A stretch of 64,000 bases of DNA from Nocardiopsis alba DSM 43377 (lineage in GTDB: Bacteria > Actinomycetota > Actinomycetes > Streptosporangiales > Streptosporangiaceae). The position numbers and the translations under genes were made by a program. The notes under the pieces were generated by a model, which saw nothing but the letters and a program-made list of their open reading frames with translations, was not told the origin of the DNA and made no database searches. Where the stretch lies: the NCBI RefSeq assembly GCF_000341225.1, contig NZ_ANAC01000017.1:141132-205131 (forward strand), in the 5' to 3' direction. Shown here piece after piece: positions 8,722 to 17,245 of the stretch (its first letter is position 1; every line of letters begins with the position of its first letter).

Positions 8722-9642
8722 ATGCGCCGTACCGTTGCGGTCGTTCTCATCGCGCTGGGGGTCTTCTGTCTCGTCTCGGCACCCATGATGCGTACGTGGA
8801 TGTCCGGTTCCCTGATGAAGACTCCACTGGACTACTACAACGCCACCGTCAACACAGGAGAGGTCACCTACTTCAACATCGAGGACCTCGAACAGGTCGA
8901 GGACGCCAACGTCGAGGCGCACTCCACTCTCCGGGCCGACGTGGCGTCCAGCACCGACGACGTCGTCGTGTGGGACCAGTTCACCTGGATCAAGGACGCC
9001 GACACCGACTTCGGGATCAGCTCCACGAGCCGTCGCGCCGGACACGACCGGGTCACCGGCGAGGCCGTCGACTGCTGTGACGCCATGATCAACGAGGAGT
9101 CCGTCGCCCAGAGCGGGCAGGCCTGGAAGTTCCCGTTCATGACGGAACAGCGTGACTACGACTTCTTCGAGACCACCGTCCAGGAGGTCGTCCCGATGAA
9201 GTTCGAGGGCGTGGAGGAGATCGACGGCGTCGAGGCCTACAAGTTCGTCCAGACCGTCGAGCCGACCGTCATCGACGAGCGGGAGGTCCCGCGCTCGGTC
9301 GCCGGCCTGGACGGTGAGGGCGACGTCGTCGGCGACGAGACCTTCTCCATGGTCCGCACCTACTGGATCGAACCGATCAGCGGCACCCCCATCAACATCA
9401 GCGAGGACCACCACCGCGTCGTCGTCGTGGACGGTGAAGAGGTCCTGACCCTGCTCAGCGGTGAACTCTCCTTCGACGACGCCACCCGCGCCGCGTCCAT
9501 CGAGAACACCGAACAGGCCCGCAAGGTCCTTCCCCTGCTGCACAGCACGCTGCCCGTGGCCGCCCTGATCGCGGGCGCCGGCCTCATCGGCATCGCGGTG
9601 ATCCTGTTCGTCACCGGTCGAGGCACCGCCCGACGAGGCTGA
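8722..9642 (+). CDS. DUF3068 (PorA-family) membrane protein
   Basis: 306 residues from ATG 8722 with a strong AGGAGGG site four bases upstream. Topology: an N-terminal helix (about 5-25), a long soluble extracytoplasmic domain (about 26-270) and a C-terminal helix (273-297) with a short basic tail. Features of the DUF3068 family are the start (MRRTVAVVLIALGVFCLVSAPMM), a YNATVNTGEVTYFN segment, and a VRTYWIEPISGTPI segment near the end. The family is restricted to actinobacteria and its role is not firmly known; porin/channel annotations are transferred names. It leads toward the DprE genes (135 bp gap), consistent with an envelope function. Confidence 0.85.
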   Translation: MRRTVAVVLIALGVFCLVSAPMMRTWMSGSLMKTPLDYYNATVNTGEVTYFNIEDLEQVEDANVEAHSTLRADVASSTDDVVVWDQFTWIKDADTDFGISSTSRRAGHDRVTGEAVDCCDAMINEESVAQSGQAWKFPFMTEQRDYDFFETTVQEVVPMKFEGVEEIDGVEAYKFVQTVEPTVIDEREVPRSVAGLDGEGDVVGDETFSMVRTYWIEPISGTPINISEDHHRVVVVDGEEVLTLLSGELSFDDATRAASIENTEQARKVLPLLHSTLPVAALIAGAGLIGIAVILFVTGRGTARRG

Positions 9643-9777
9643 CCGGATGGACCGACCGTCCGCCACCCCCGCGTTCGACGATCGGATCCACCGCCCCCGT
9701 CCCCTCCGGGCCGCCCGCCACCCCCACGGGCGGCCCGGACCTTCCGAAACACCGACGACGGACCCGAGGGGGAAGAC

Positions 9778-10731
9778 GTGACCGCGATCCCCACGGCCCG
9801 GAACCGACCCGGACGGAGGGGCCTCGTACTCGCCCTCGCCCTCCTGCGGGCCTGCCGCCCCCGCCAGTGGCTCAAGAACCTGCTGGTGTTCGCCGCCCCC
9901 GCCACGGCCGGGGCGCTCGCCGACCCTCGGGCCGTGCTCCTGTGCCTGGCGACCTTCGGCCTCTTCTGTCTGGCCTCGGCCGGGACCTACCTGCTCAACG
10001 ACGTGCGCGACGCGCGCCACGATCGTCGCCACCCGCGTAAGCGCCATCGCCCGATCGCCTCGGGCGAGCTTCCGGTGCCGATCGCCGTGGTCGTGGGCGT
10101 CCTGGCGGTCCTCGTCGCCCCGGTCGCCTCACTCGTCCTCGGCAACGGGGCACTCTCCGCCCTCATCGCCGGCTACGTCCTGCTCACCCTGCTCTACACG
10201 CGTTTCCTCAAGACGATGGTCGTCGTCGATCTCGTCGCAGTCGCCTCCTGCCACGTGCTGCGCGCGATGGCCGGCGGGATCGTGGTCGGGGTCGTGCTCA
10301 CCTCGTGGTTCATGATCGTGGTGTCTCTGGCGGCCCTGCTGGTGGTGGTCGGCAAGCGCGAGGCGGAGCTCCGCGCGACCGGGGCCCCGGAACCGGTGGG
10401 CGAGGCCGACCTCGGCGAAGAGGGTGGGACGCACCCCACGCGGGCGGCCCTGCTCGGCTACACCACCGACTACCTCTCGCGGATGCGCACCGTCGCCTCC
10501 GGCGCCATGATCGTCACCTACTGCCTGTGGGCGCTGGAACAGGGCGGCGGCCCGCAATCGGTGTTCCACGCGGTCAGCATCGTTCCGTTCGTCATGTTCG
10601 TGCTCCGCTACAACCTGCTCGTGGACCGGGGCTCGGGCGAGGAGCCGGAGGAGATCGCGTTGAAGGACCGACCCCTCCAGGCCACCCTTCTGAGCCTCGT
10701 CCTCCTGATCGGACTGGGGATCCACCTGTGA
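9778..10731 (+). CDS. ubiA: Decaprenyl-phosphate phosphoribosyltransferase (UbiA family)
   Basis: 317 residues, GTG start at 9778 with GAGGGGGA upstream. UbiA prenyltransferase fold with about nine helices. The first aspartate motif NDVRDARHD at 74-82 fits NDxxDxxxD and is followed by RHRPIASG. This arrangement matches Rv3806c-type enzymes that transfer 5-phosphoribose from PRPP to decaprenyl phosphate, the first step to decaprenylphosphoryl-arabinose. The assignment is reinforced by direct coupling to dprE1 (GTGA overlap) and then dprE2. The second acidic loop (DYLSRMRTVASGAMI) is also as in that subfamily. The polyprenyl length (C50 or other) cannot be read from sequence. Confidence 0.9.
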   Translation: MTAIPTARNRPGRRGLVLALALLRACRPRQWLKNLLVFAAPATAGALADPRAVLLCLATFGLFCLASAGTYLLNDVRDARHDRRHPRKRHRPIASGELPVPIAVVVGVLAVLVAPVASLVLGNGALSALIAGYVLLTLLYTRFLKTMVVVDLVAVASCHVLRAMAGGIVVGVVLTSWFMIVVSLAALLVVVGKREAELRATGAPEPVGEADLGEEGGTHPTRAALLGYTTDYLSRMRTVASGAMIVTYCLWALEQGGGPQSVFHAVSIVPFVMFVLRYNLLVDRGSGEEPEEIALKDRPLQATLLSLVLLIGLGIHL

Positions 10732-12086
10732 GTCGACCGACCCTCCTCACCGGCTGGGGGCGCACCTCGCCCACCGCCGCCACCGTGGTGCGGCCACGAA
10801 CCGTGGAACAGGTCGCCGAGGCGCTCACCCGGGCGGGGCCGCGCGGCGCCCTCGCCCGAGGGCTGGGCCGTTCCTACGGAGACGCCGCCCAGTCCGCGGG
10901 CGGACTCGTCCTGGACTGTTCCTCGCTCACCGGGCCGCTCCGCCTGGACACGGAGCGGGACGAGATCACCGCGCCCGCCGGGATCGACCTGCGCCGTCTC
11001 ACGACGTACCTGCTGCGTCATGGGCGGGTCCTCCCGGTCGTGCCCGGCACCGCGCACGTCACCCTGGGCGGGGCGATCGCCGCCGACGTCCACGGCAAGA
11101 ACCACCACATCGACTCCTCCCTCGGAGCCCATGTGCGCTCCCTGACCCTGGCGACCCCGCTCGGGGAGCTCCTCGAACTCGGTCCCGACCGCGGCGACGT
11201 CGACCTCTTCCACGCCACGGTCGGCGGTATGGGGCTCACCGGTGTCATCACCTCGGCCACCGTCGCGGTGCGCCCCGTCGAGACGTCCCACGTCATGGTG
11301 GACATCGATCGCACCGGAGACCTCGACGCCACCCTGGAGCTGATGGGGGACGGCCCCCGGGGCCACCGGTACACGGTCGGATGGATCGACCTGCTGGCCA
11401 GGGGCGGCGACACCGGACGGGGGATCGTCACCCGGGCACGCCACGCCCTTCGTACCGATCTGCCCGCCCCTTTGCGGGACGAGCCCTGGAGGGTTCGACC
11501 GAGGTCCGCGCCGGCGGCCCCGCGATGGGCGCCGTCCGGCCTGCTCAACCGGTGGACGGCGCAGGCGTTCAACACGGCCTACTACAATGCGGCTCCTCGC
11601 CGCCGGCGAGGACGGATCCGACCGCTCGACGCCTTCCACCACCCCTTGGACGCGGTGGAGGGGTGGAACCGGTTGTACGGTCCACGAGGGTTCGCCCAGT
11701 ACCAGTTCGTCGTCCCCTTCGGCGAGGAGGACACGCTCCGGGCGGTGGTCGAGGATCTCGCGCGAACGGGCGCCCCCTCGTTCCTGGCGGTCCTCAAACG
11801 GATGGGGGACCCGACCCCGGGTCCGCTCTCCTTCCCCCGGCCCGGGTGGACGCTCGCCATGGATCTGCCGGTCGACCACCCCGGTCTGGCCCGCCTCCTG
11901 CGCGGGTTCGACGAACGGGTGCTGGCGGCGGGAGGCCGGCTGTACCTGGCCAAGGACGGTCGGGCGAGCGCCGAGGTCGTGCACGCCATGTATCCGGAGC
12001 TGCCGGCCTGGCGGAAGGTACGCGAACGGGTCGACCCCGGTGGGGTGCTCGTCTCCGACCTGGCCCGCCGACTCGAACTCGTCTGA
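10728..12086 (+). CDS. dprE1: Decaprenylphosphoryl-beta-D-ribose oxidase DprE1
   Basis: 452 residues from GTG 10728, overlapping the upstream stop by four bases. This flavoenzyme oxidises the 2' hydroxyl of decaprenylphosphoryl-ribose. FAD-binding domain: ARGLGRSYGD at about 43-52 and DVHGKNHHIDSSLGAHV at about 120-136, both strongly DprE1-like. The C-terminus (AKDGRASAEVVHAMYP, ending SDLARRLELV) also matches, with Lys409 in the place of the mycobacterial active-site lysine. Notably, the segment corresponding to Mycobacterium PGWNICVDFP reads PGWTLAMDLP here. The residue aligned to Cys387, the covalent target of benzothiazinones, is therefore Ala377. It works with the next gene, DprE2. Confidence 0.93.
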   Translation: MSRPTLLTGWGRTSPTAATVVRPRTVEQVAEALTRAGPRGALARGLGRSYGDAAQSAGGLVLDCSSLTGPLRLDTERDEITAPAGIDLRRLTTYLLRHGRVLPVVPGTAHVTLGGAIAADVHGKNHHIDSSLGAHVRSLTLATPLGELLELGPDRGDVDLFHATVGGMGLTGVITSATVAVRPVETSHVMVDIDRTGDLDATLELMGDGPRGHRYTVGWIDLLARGGDTGRGIVTRARHALRTDLPAPLRDEPWRVRPRSAPAAPRWAPSGLLNRWTAQAFNTAYYNAAPRRRRGRIRPLDAFHHPLDAVEGWNRLYGPRGFAQYQFVVPFGEEDTLRAVVEDLARTGAPSFLAVLKRMGDPTPGPLSFPRPGWTLAMDLPVDHPGLARLLRGFDERVLAAGGRLYLAKDGRASAEVVHAMYPELPAWRKVRERVDPGGVLVSDLARRLELV

Positions 12087-12122
12087 GAGCCCTCGACCCG
12101 ATGAGGAAGGAAGGTGGCCCCC

Positions 12123-12875
12123 ATGCGCGACTCCCTGGGAGGTGTGCGCAGTGTCCTACTGCTCGGAGGCCGTAGTGAGATCGGTCTGGCCGTGGTCGAA
12201 CGGCTTCTGCTCGAAGGCGCCCGAGAGGTGGTGCTGGCCGCGCGCGGCGGGGTCACGGACCCGCCCGAGACTCTGACGGTGACGGGGGCGAACGTCCATT
12301 CGTTGGACTTCGACGCAGAGGCGGTCGACACCCACGCCGCGACCATCGCCGCCGCCGTCGACCTGGTCGGCGACCTGGACGTGGTCGTGGACGCCTTCGG
12401 GGTGCTCGGAGAGCAGTCCGCGTACGAGGCGGATCCGGTCGAAGCGGCCCGGGCGGCGACGGTGAACTACACCGGTCATGTCTCCAGCGGGCTGGCGGTC
12501 GCCGCCCGGCTGAGAGAGCAGGGGCACGGCACGCTGATGGTCCTGTCCTCCGTGGCCGGGGTCCGGGTACGCAGGGCCAACTTCGTCTACGGATCCGCCA
12601 AGGCGGGGCTGGACGGCTTCGCCCAGGGGCTGGCGGACTCCCTGCACGGGTCCGGTGCGCGCGTCCTGGTGGTCCGGCCCGGCTACGTGGCCACCCGGAT
12701 GTCCGCCCATGTGGAGCCGGCCCCCTTCCCGGCCACGCCCGGACAGGTCGCCGACGTCGCCGTCCGAGGGCTGCGCAGTGGGGCCGGCACGGTGTGGGCC
12801 CCGCCCGTCCTGCGCCCGCTCTTCACCGCTCTGAGCCTGCTGCCCCGCCCTCTCTGGCGCCGTCTGGGCCGCTGA
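12123..12875 (+). CDS. dprE2: Decaprenylphosphoryl-2-keto-ribose reductase DprE2 (SDR)
   Basis: 250 residues from ATG 12123; a GTG nine bases earlier is a possible alternative, both served by the AGGAAGGAAGG run. Short-chain dehydrogenase: nucleotide-binding LLLGGRSEIG (13-21 region), catalytic Ser142/143, Tyr156 and Lys160 (YxxxK in FVYGSAKAG), and a C-terminal hydrophobic tail. It reduces the keto intermediate from DprE1 to decaprenylphosphoryl-arabinose, using NADH. It lies 36 bp after dprE1. The start (SVLLLGGRSEIGLAVVERLL) closely resembles mycobacterial DprE2. A strong hairpin follows its stop, ending the unit. Confidence 0.9.
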   Translation: MRDSLGGVRSVLLLGGRSEIGLAVVERLLLEGAREVVLAARGGVTDPPETLTVTGANVHSLDFDAEAVDTHAATIAAAVDLVGDLDVVVDAFGVLGEQSAYEADPVEAARAATVNYTGHVSSGLAVAARLREQGHGTLMVLSSVAGVRVRRANFVYGSAKAGLDGFAQGLADSLHGSGARVLVVRPGYVATRMSAHVEPAPFPATPGQVADVAVRGLRSGAGTVWAPPVLRPLFTALSLLPRPLWRRLGR

Positions 12876-12891
12876 GGCGCTCTCCGACGGT

Positions 12892-12922
12892 CCCCGGTGG
12901 TCCCCGGTCGGGACCACCGGGG
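12892..12922. terminator. Bidirectional hairpin terminator
   Basis: CCCCGGTGGTCCC and GGGACCACCGGGG form perfect 13 bp arms with a 5-base loop, lying exactly between the convergent dprE2 and MFS genes. There is no clear T-run on either side, as is usual for actinomycete hairpins. Confidence 0.75.
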
Positions 12923-12927
12923 GAGGG

Positions 12928-14319
12928 TCAGACCCCCACGACCTCGGACCCCTCGGAGGGACCCTCCGGGCCGGAGGCCTCGGGGAGGTGCTCCCGGGTG
13001 AGCCGGTAGAACATCAGTGGGATCAGGCAGGAGAGCATGACCAGGGCCGGCAGCAGGGTGCTGCCGATCAGCATGCCGCGCAGCGCCGAGTCGCTCTGCC
13101 GGACGACCTCCCCGGCGCCGGACTCCACGTACCCGCTCACCGCGAGGCACAGCGAGAGCAGGCCGGTGCCGATGGCCTGGGCCAGCGCGTCGCCCGCGGT
13201 CCAGACCCCGGACAGCACGCCGCTCTGGCGGCGACCGGAGCCGTCGTCGGTGGCCAGACAGTCGGCCAGCATCGACCAGGGGAGCAGGTGGACACCGGAC
13301 AGCCCGATGCCCACCAGCACGGAGGAGAACACGGCCCCGGGGACACCCCACACGGGGATGAACAGGAGGCCGAGGCCGCCCATCGCGAACACGACGGCGG
13401 ACAGGCCCGCGGCGCTCCGCTTGTCCGACCGGACCGACAGGCGCTTCCACAGGGGGGCCGTGGCGATCAGCGGCACCAGTACGCACACCATGAGGATGCT
13501 CGTGTAGGCGGGCTCGCCCATCACGTTGGCGGTCACGTACGGAACCCCGGCCACCATGGTCCCGCTCGCCACGCCCATGAGCAGGTTGGCCGGGAACAAC
13601 ACCCGGAAGTGACGGTGCGAGAAGGCCGAACGCAGCTGGCCGAGGATGTTCTCGGTGCGCGCGGGGAAGGCCGGGCGCGGCGCCCGACGGGTACCGATCA
13701 CACTGCCGAGCATGGCGAACAGGATGACCGCGCCCATGGCCAGGCCCATCAGACGGTAGCCCGTCACCGGGTCCTCGGGGGCGGATTGCAGTACCGGGGC
13801 CAGCGCCCCGCCCAACATCAGCGCCAACCCCACGAACGCGGTCCGCCACGTGTTGAAGGTGGAGCGTTCGTGGTAGTCGGAGGTGATCTCACCGGGCATG
13901 GCCGCGTGCGGCACCTGGAACATCGAGGAGGCCAGGGCCGCGAGCACGAACAGCACCGCGACGTAGACGGCGGCGGCGTTCCCCTGGAGCGGGGGGCCGA
14001 AGAACAGCGCCGCGAAGAGCACCGGCAGGGTCACCGCTCCGGCGAGCATCCACGGCCGACGCGGCCCCCAGGAGGAACGCGTCCGATCTGACCGGACGCC
14101 GATGTAGGGGCTGATCAGGAGATCGGCGATCTTCGGTAGGAAGATCACCGCCCCGGCCACCGCCGGACCGACGGCCAGGGTGTCGGTCAGGTAGATGAGC
14201 AGCAGCAGTCCGGGGACGGTGTTGAAGATCCCCGTGGCCACCGCGCCGCTGCCGTACCAGGCGTGCACCGAGCGAGGCAGCGGAGCGGCTCCGACGGGGG
14301 TGTCGGGGGCGGTGCTCAC
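12928..14319 (-). CDS. MFS_2 (GPH-type) membrane transporter
   Basis: 463 residues, GTG start at 14319 overlapping the stop of the upstream oxygenase gene (GTGA). Twelve helices are likely. The N-terminal motif LPKIADLLISPYIGVRSDRTRSSWGPRRPWML is the signature of the MFS_2 / glycoside-pentoside-hexuronide family, in which the D-SDRTR-GRR/PW loop is conserved. Family members move sugars, lysophospholipids or carnitine-like solutes. It is translationally coupled to an MpaB-family oxygenase, so its solute may be a substrate or product of that enzyme, perhaps a lipid or terpenoid. The C-terminus is short and acidic. The substrate is unknown. Confidence 0.85.
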   Translation of the reverse strand: MSTAPDTPVGAAPLPRSVHAWYGSGAVATGIFNTVPGLLLLIYLTDTLAVGPAVAGAVIFLPKIADLLISPYIGVRSDRTRSSWGPRRPWMLAGAVTLPVLFAALFFGPPLQGNAAAVYVAVLFVLAALASSMFQVPHAAMPGEITSDYHERSTFNTWRTAFVGLALMLGGALAPVLQSAPEDPVTGYRLMGLAMGAVILFAMLGSVIGTRRAPRPAFPARTENILGQLRSAFSHRHFRVLFPANLLMGVASGTMVAGVPYVTANVMGEPAYTSILMVCVLVPLIATAPLWKRLSVRSDKRSAAGLSAVVFAMGGLGLLFIPVWGVPGAVFSSVLVGIGLSGVHLLPWSMLADCLATDDGSGRRQSGVLSGVWTAGDALAQAIGTGLLSLCLAVSGYVESGAGEVVRQSDSALRGMLIGSTLLPALVMLSCLIPLMFYRLTREHLPEASGPEGPSEGSEVVGV

Positions 14320-15305
14320 ACGCGATCATCGGCCTTCGCGGCCTCGGACGCCTCGGCGTCGGCCCCCGAGGACGCGGCCTCTCGGGGACGGTCCCCCTCC
14401 GCGCCGTACAGCTCCTCGTGGGCCACGGGGTCCACGTTGTGCCGGACCGGGCAGGTGGCCGGGAAGGTGCCCATTTTGTCGATGTCGTAGCCGTCGGGGT
14501 AGCTGCGGATGTTCGGGTTCAGGTCCGCCCACAGCGGTTCCTCGCGCGGCTTCATCCGGCGCACGACCTTGGCCCGCAGCTTGAGGGCGATGTCGGCGCC
14601 CTTGCGCCAGCCCCGACCGGGCGGGTCGTACCGGAAGGTCCGGATGAGCGAGTCGTCCAGGATCGCCATCGAGAACTTGCGGGCCAGACCGGACACGCGT
14701 GGCGGATAGAACGTCACCATGAGGTCGAGGGTGGCGTCGGAGACCGCGCGTCCGCCCTCGGTGTAGGCGAAGTTCTCCTTCTCATAGGTGTCGAGAAGGT
14801 CGCGGAACTCCTCATAGGTCTCGGGGATGTCCTTGATCCCCATGTACTTTCCGAGCTTGCGGTAGTAGTTGGTGATCCCCGAGATCTCGTGGTCGCTCAG
14901 TCGTCGCCAGCCGTAGCCGTAGTCGTTGAGCCAGCGGACCGGCATGACGACGAAGGTGCTCAGCACGTATCGGTAGTCGTCGTTGGAGATGTCGTAGGAG
15001 CGGTGCATCTGGTTCATCCGGCGCAGGGCGTCGCGGCCCTTACCCGGCTCGAACCCGTACCGCATCATGTTGCCGAGGATGAGGGCCGTGTCGTCGTAGC
15101 GTTTCTGGGTCTTTCCGGTGAACTCGTCCGTCCGCCCGAGGAGTTCGCCGATGCTCGGGACCGCGTAGGTGCGGTAGAGGGCGATCCCCAGAGCCCTGCC
15201 CATGTCCCACGGGAATTCGTGGGAGGTCAGGATCTGGACGATGCGCACGCAGTCGGCCTCGGCGTCGAGGCGGTGGATCTCGTCGCGCCAGTCGAAACGC
15301 TTCAT
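14316..15305 (-). CDS. MpaB-family oxygenase (DUF2236), copy 1
   Basis: 329 residues starting MKRFDWRDEIHRLDAEAD. It matches actinomycete proteins of the MpaB/rubber-oxygenase (DUF2236) family, whose characterised members bind heme b. Conserved blocks include FPWDMGRALGIALYRTYAVPS, ALRRMNQMHRSYDISNDD (His in MNQMH is a candidate heme ligand) and VVMPVRWLNDYGYGWR. The C-terminal ~30 residues are Ala/Glu-rich and probably disordered. It lies 106 bp downstream of a paralogue with blocks of near-identical DNA, and is coupled by overlap to the MFS_2 transporter. Oxidative cleavage or oxidation of a hydrophobic substrate is the family expectation; the substrate is unknown. Confidence 0.82.
   Translation of the reverse strand: MKRFDWRDEIHRLDAEADCVRIVQILTSHEFPWDMGRALGIALYRTYAVPSIGELLGRTDEFTGKTQKRYDDTALILGNMMRYGFEPGKGRDALRRMNQMHRSYDISNDDYRYVLSTFVVMPVRWLNDYGYGWRRLSDHEISGITNYYRKLGKYMGIKDIPETYEEFRDLLDTYEKENFAYTEGGRAVSDATLDLMVTFYPPRVSGLARKFSMAILDDSLIRTFRYDPPGRGWRKGADIALKLRAKVVRRMKPREEPLWADLNPNIRSYPDGYDIDKMGTFPATCPVRHNVDPVAHEELYGAEGDRPREAASSGADAEASEAAKADDRV
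14883..15032 (-). repeat. Near-identical block shared with second MpaB gene (copy 1)
   Basis: This 150 bp block inside the first MpaB gene matches 15970-16119 at a constant offset of 1087 bp with only three differences by eye. It codes for the conserved core (His/Asn-rich MNQMH to VRWLNDYG). Confidence 0.85.
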
Positions 15306-15411
15306 TCTGGGGTCCTTCAGGGGAAGAGGGGGCGATGGACAACGGGGGACCGCTCGTGGGGGCGTGGGCCGTATCGATGAGGGTCCGGCCCGGGAAAGGG
15401 GTCGGGGGCGC

Positions 15412-16392
15412 CTATCGCGCGCCGGTGGTCGCGTCGCCCGAGGGGTCGGACGTCGCGGGGGCGACGGCCTGGCCGGGCGCGGGGACGTGGGCGCCGGTTC
15501 CGGGCACCTCCCGGGTGAGCATGTCGTGGGGGATCGGGCAGCCCTTCGGGAAGGTCCCGATCCGGGAGGGGTGATAGCCGTCGGGGTAGCTGCGGACGTT
15601 GGAGCTGGAACGTGCCCACTTCGGTTCCTCGCGCGGCCTCATCCGGCGCACGACCTTGGCGCGGGCCTTGAGCGCGACGTCCCCGGCCCTGCGCCAGAAG
15701 GCGGACGGCTCGGGGTAGCGGAAGGCCCGGATCAGGCTGTCGTCCAGCAGCCCCTTGGTGAAGGGGCGGACCAGCGGCCGCTGCCACGCGGGGTAGAAGT
15801 CGACCATGAGGTCGAGGGTGGCGTCGGAGACCGCGCGTCCGCCCTCGGTGTAGGCGAAGTGCTCGGCCTCGTAGGAGTCCATGAGTTCGCGGAACTCCTC
15901 GTAGGTCTCAGGGATGTCCTTGATCCCCATGTGCCTGCCGAGTTTGCGGTAGTAGTTCGTGGAGGCGGCGATCTCGTGGTCGCTCAGTCGTCGCCAGCCA
16001 TAGCCGTAGTCGTTGAGCCAGCGGACCGGCATGACGACGAAGGTGCTCAGCACGTACCGGTAGTCGTCGTTGGAGATCTCGTAGGAGCGGTGCATCTGGT
16101 TCATCCGGCGCAGGGCGTCACGGCCGCGGCCGGGCTCGAAGCCGTGCTCCAGGATGTCGTTGAGGATGAGCACGGTGTCGTCGTAGCGGTGTTGGGGGCG
16201 CGCGGTGAACTCACGGGTGCCGCCGAGGAGTTCGCCGATGCTCGGAACCGCGTAGGTGCGGTAGAGGGCCAGCCCCAAGGCCTGCTCGATGTCCCAGGGG
16301 AACTCCCGGGTCGACAGGATGCGGACGATCTCCTCGTAGTCCTCCTCGGCGTCCAGTGTGCGGATCTTGTCGCGCCATTCGAAACGCTTCAT
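15412..16392 (-). CDS. MpaB-family oxygenase (DUF2236), copy 2
   Basis: 326 residues from ATG 16392; an in-frame extension to 16485 has no family resemblance and was not used. It starts MKRFEWRDKIRTLDAEEDY and follows copy 1 over most of its length. Identical stretches include TYAVPSIGELLGGTREFT-type and ALRRMNQMHRSYEISNDDYRYV segments, while the C-terminal ~90 residues have diverged (ending TSDPSGDATTGAR). It is the first gene of the unit copy 2, copy 1, MFS_2 transporter. Retention of both copies with different tails suggests different substrates or a heteromeric enzyme; that is inference. Confidence 0.82.
   Translation of the reverse strand: MKRFEWRDKIRTLDAEEDYEEIVRILSTREFPWDIEQALGLALYRTYAVPSIGELLGGTREFTARPQHRYDDTVLILNDILEHGFEPGRGRDALRRMNQMHRSYEISNDDYRYVLSTFVVMPVRWLNDYGYGWRRLSDHEIAASTNYYRKLGRHMGIKDIPETYEEFRELMDSYEAEHFAYTEGGRAVSDATLDLMVDFYPAWQRPLVRPFTKGLLDDSLIRAFRYPEPSAFWRRAGDVALKARAKVVRRMRPREEPKWARSSSNVRSYPDGYHPSRIGTFPKGCPIPHDMLTREVPGTGAHVPAPGQAVAPATSDPSGDATTGAR
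15970..16119 (-). repeat. Near-identical block shared with first MpaB gene (copy 2)
   Basis: Partner of 14883-15032; about 98 percent identical by eye over 150 bp, much higher than in the flanking coding sequence of the two genes. Confidence 0.85.
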
Positions 16393-16660
16393 GGGAACTC
16401 CACCTTCGTCCGGACCCGCCCGAGACGGGTCCAGGGTCGTCGGGTACGTGAAACACCACTCCATGGGCGTTTCGCCGCCCCGCACTTTACCGGGGAGGCC
16501 TTCGTGTACAGGAGAGGAAGGCGCTTCGTACCCTCGAACATCCCGAACCGTGTCCCGAATGTTCTCCTTCTCGTCCTCTGTATCCCCGCCCGCCCTTCAC
16601 CGTCACACCTCGTGGAACGATGGCGTGAAAGGTCGACGCCCCGGACCCGGACGGAGCGGT

Positions 16661-17245
16661 TCAGGCGGCGACGCGTTCGGCGACCCGGTTCACCAGGGAC
16701 AGCAGGACCTCCTTGGCCGATGCCCGATCCCGCGCGTCGCACAGCACCACCGGGGTCTCCGGGCTGAGGCTCAACGCCTCCCGGACCTCGTCCGGCGCGT
16801 ACCTGTGGGCGCCCTCGAAACAGTTCACCGCCACCACGAAGGGCACGTCCCGGCGTTCGAAGAAGTCCACCGAGGCGAAGCAGGTCTCCAACCGGCGCGT
16901 GTCGGCGATGACGACCGCGCCCAGGGCGCCCTCCGAGAGCTCCTCCCACATGAACCAGAAGCGCTCCTGGCCGGGTGTTCCGAACAGGTACAGCACCAGG
17001 CTCTCGTTGATGGTGATCCGACCGAAGTCCAACGCCACCGTGGTGGTCGTCTTGGACTCCACCCCGGACAGGTCGTCGACCCCGTAGCTGGCCTCGGTCA
17101 TCACCTCCTCGGTGCTGAGCGGGGCGATCTCGCTGACCGACCCCACGAGTGTCGTCTTCCCGGCGCCGAAGCCACCGGCGATCAGGATCTTCAGCGCCGA
17201 GGGGACCGGGGCCTCGGCGACGGGGTCAAAGTCTCTGGATGCCAT
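16661..17245 (-). CDS. cvnD: Conservon small GTPase (CvnD)
   Basis: 194 residues. G1 loop GGFGAGKTT at 24-32, G3 GTPGQERF, and a G4 equivalent VNCFEG in place of NKxD, the usual variant in this MglA-like actinomycete family. The N-terminal MASRDFDP and the switch segment SKTTTTVALDFGRI are characteristic. It is the last gene of a cvnA-B-C-D conservon; its start overlaps the end of cvnC by 20 bp. In Streptomyces coelicolor, conservon products form a membrane-associated complex likened to eukaryotic G-protein signalling that influences development and secondary metabolism. The trigger here is unknown. Confidence 0.93.
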   Translation of the reverse strand: MASRDFDPVAEAPVPSALKILIAGGFGAGKTTLVGSVSEIAPLSTEEVMTEASYGVDDLSGVESKTTTTVALDFGRITINESLVLYLFGTPGQERFWFMWEELSEGALGAVVIADTRRLETCFASVDFFERRDVPFVVAVNCFEGAHRYAPDEVREALSLSPETPVVLCDARDRASAKEVLLSLVNRVAERVAA

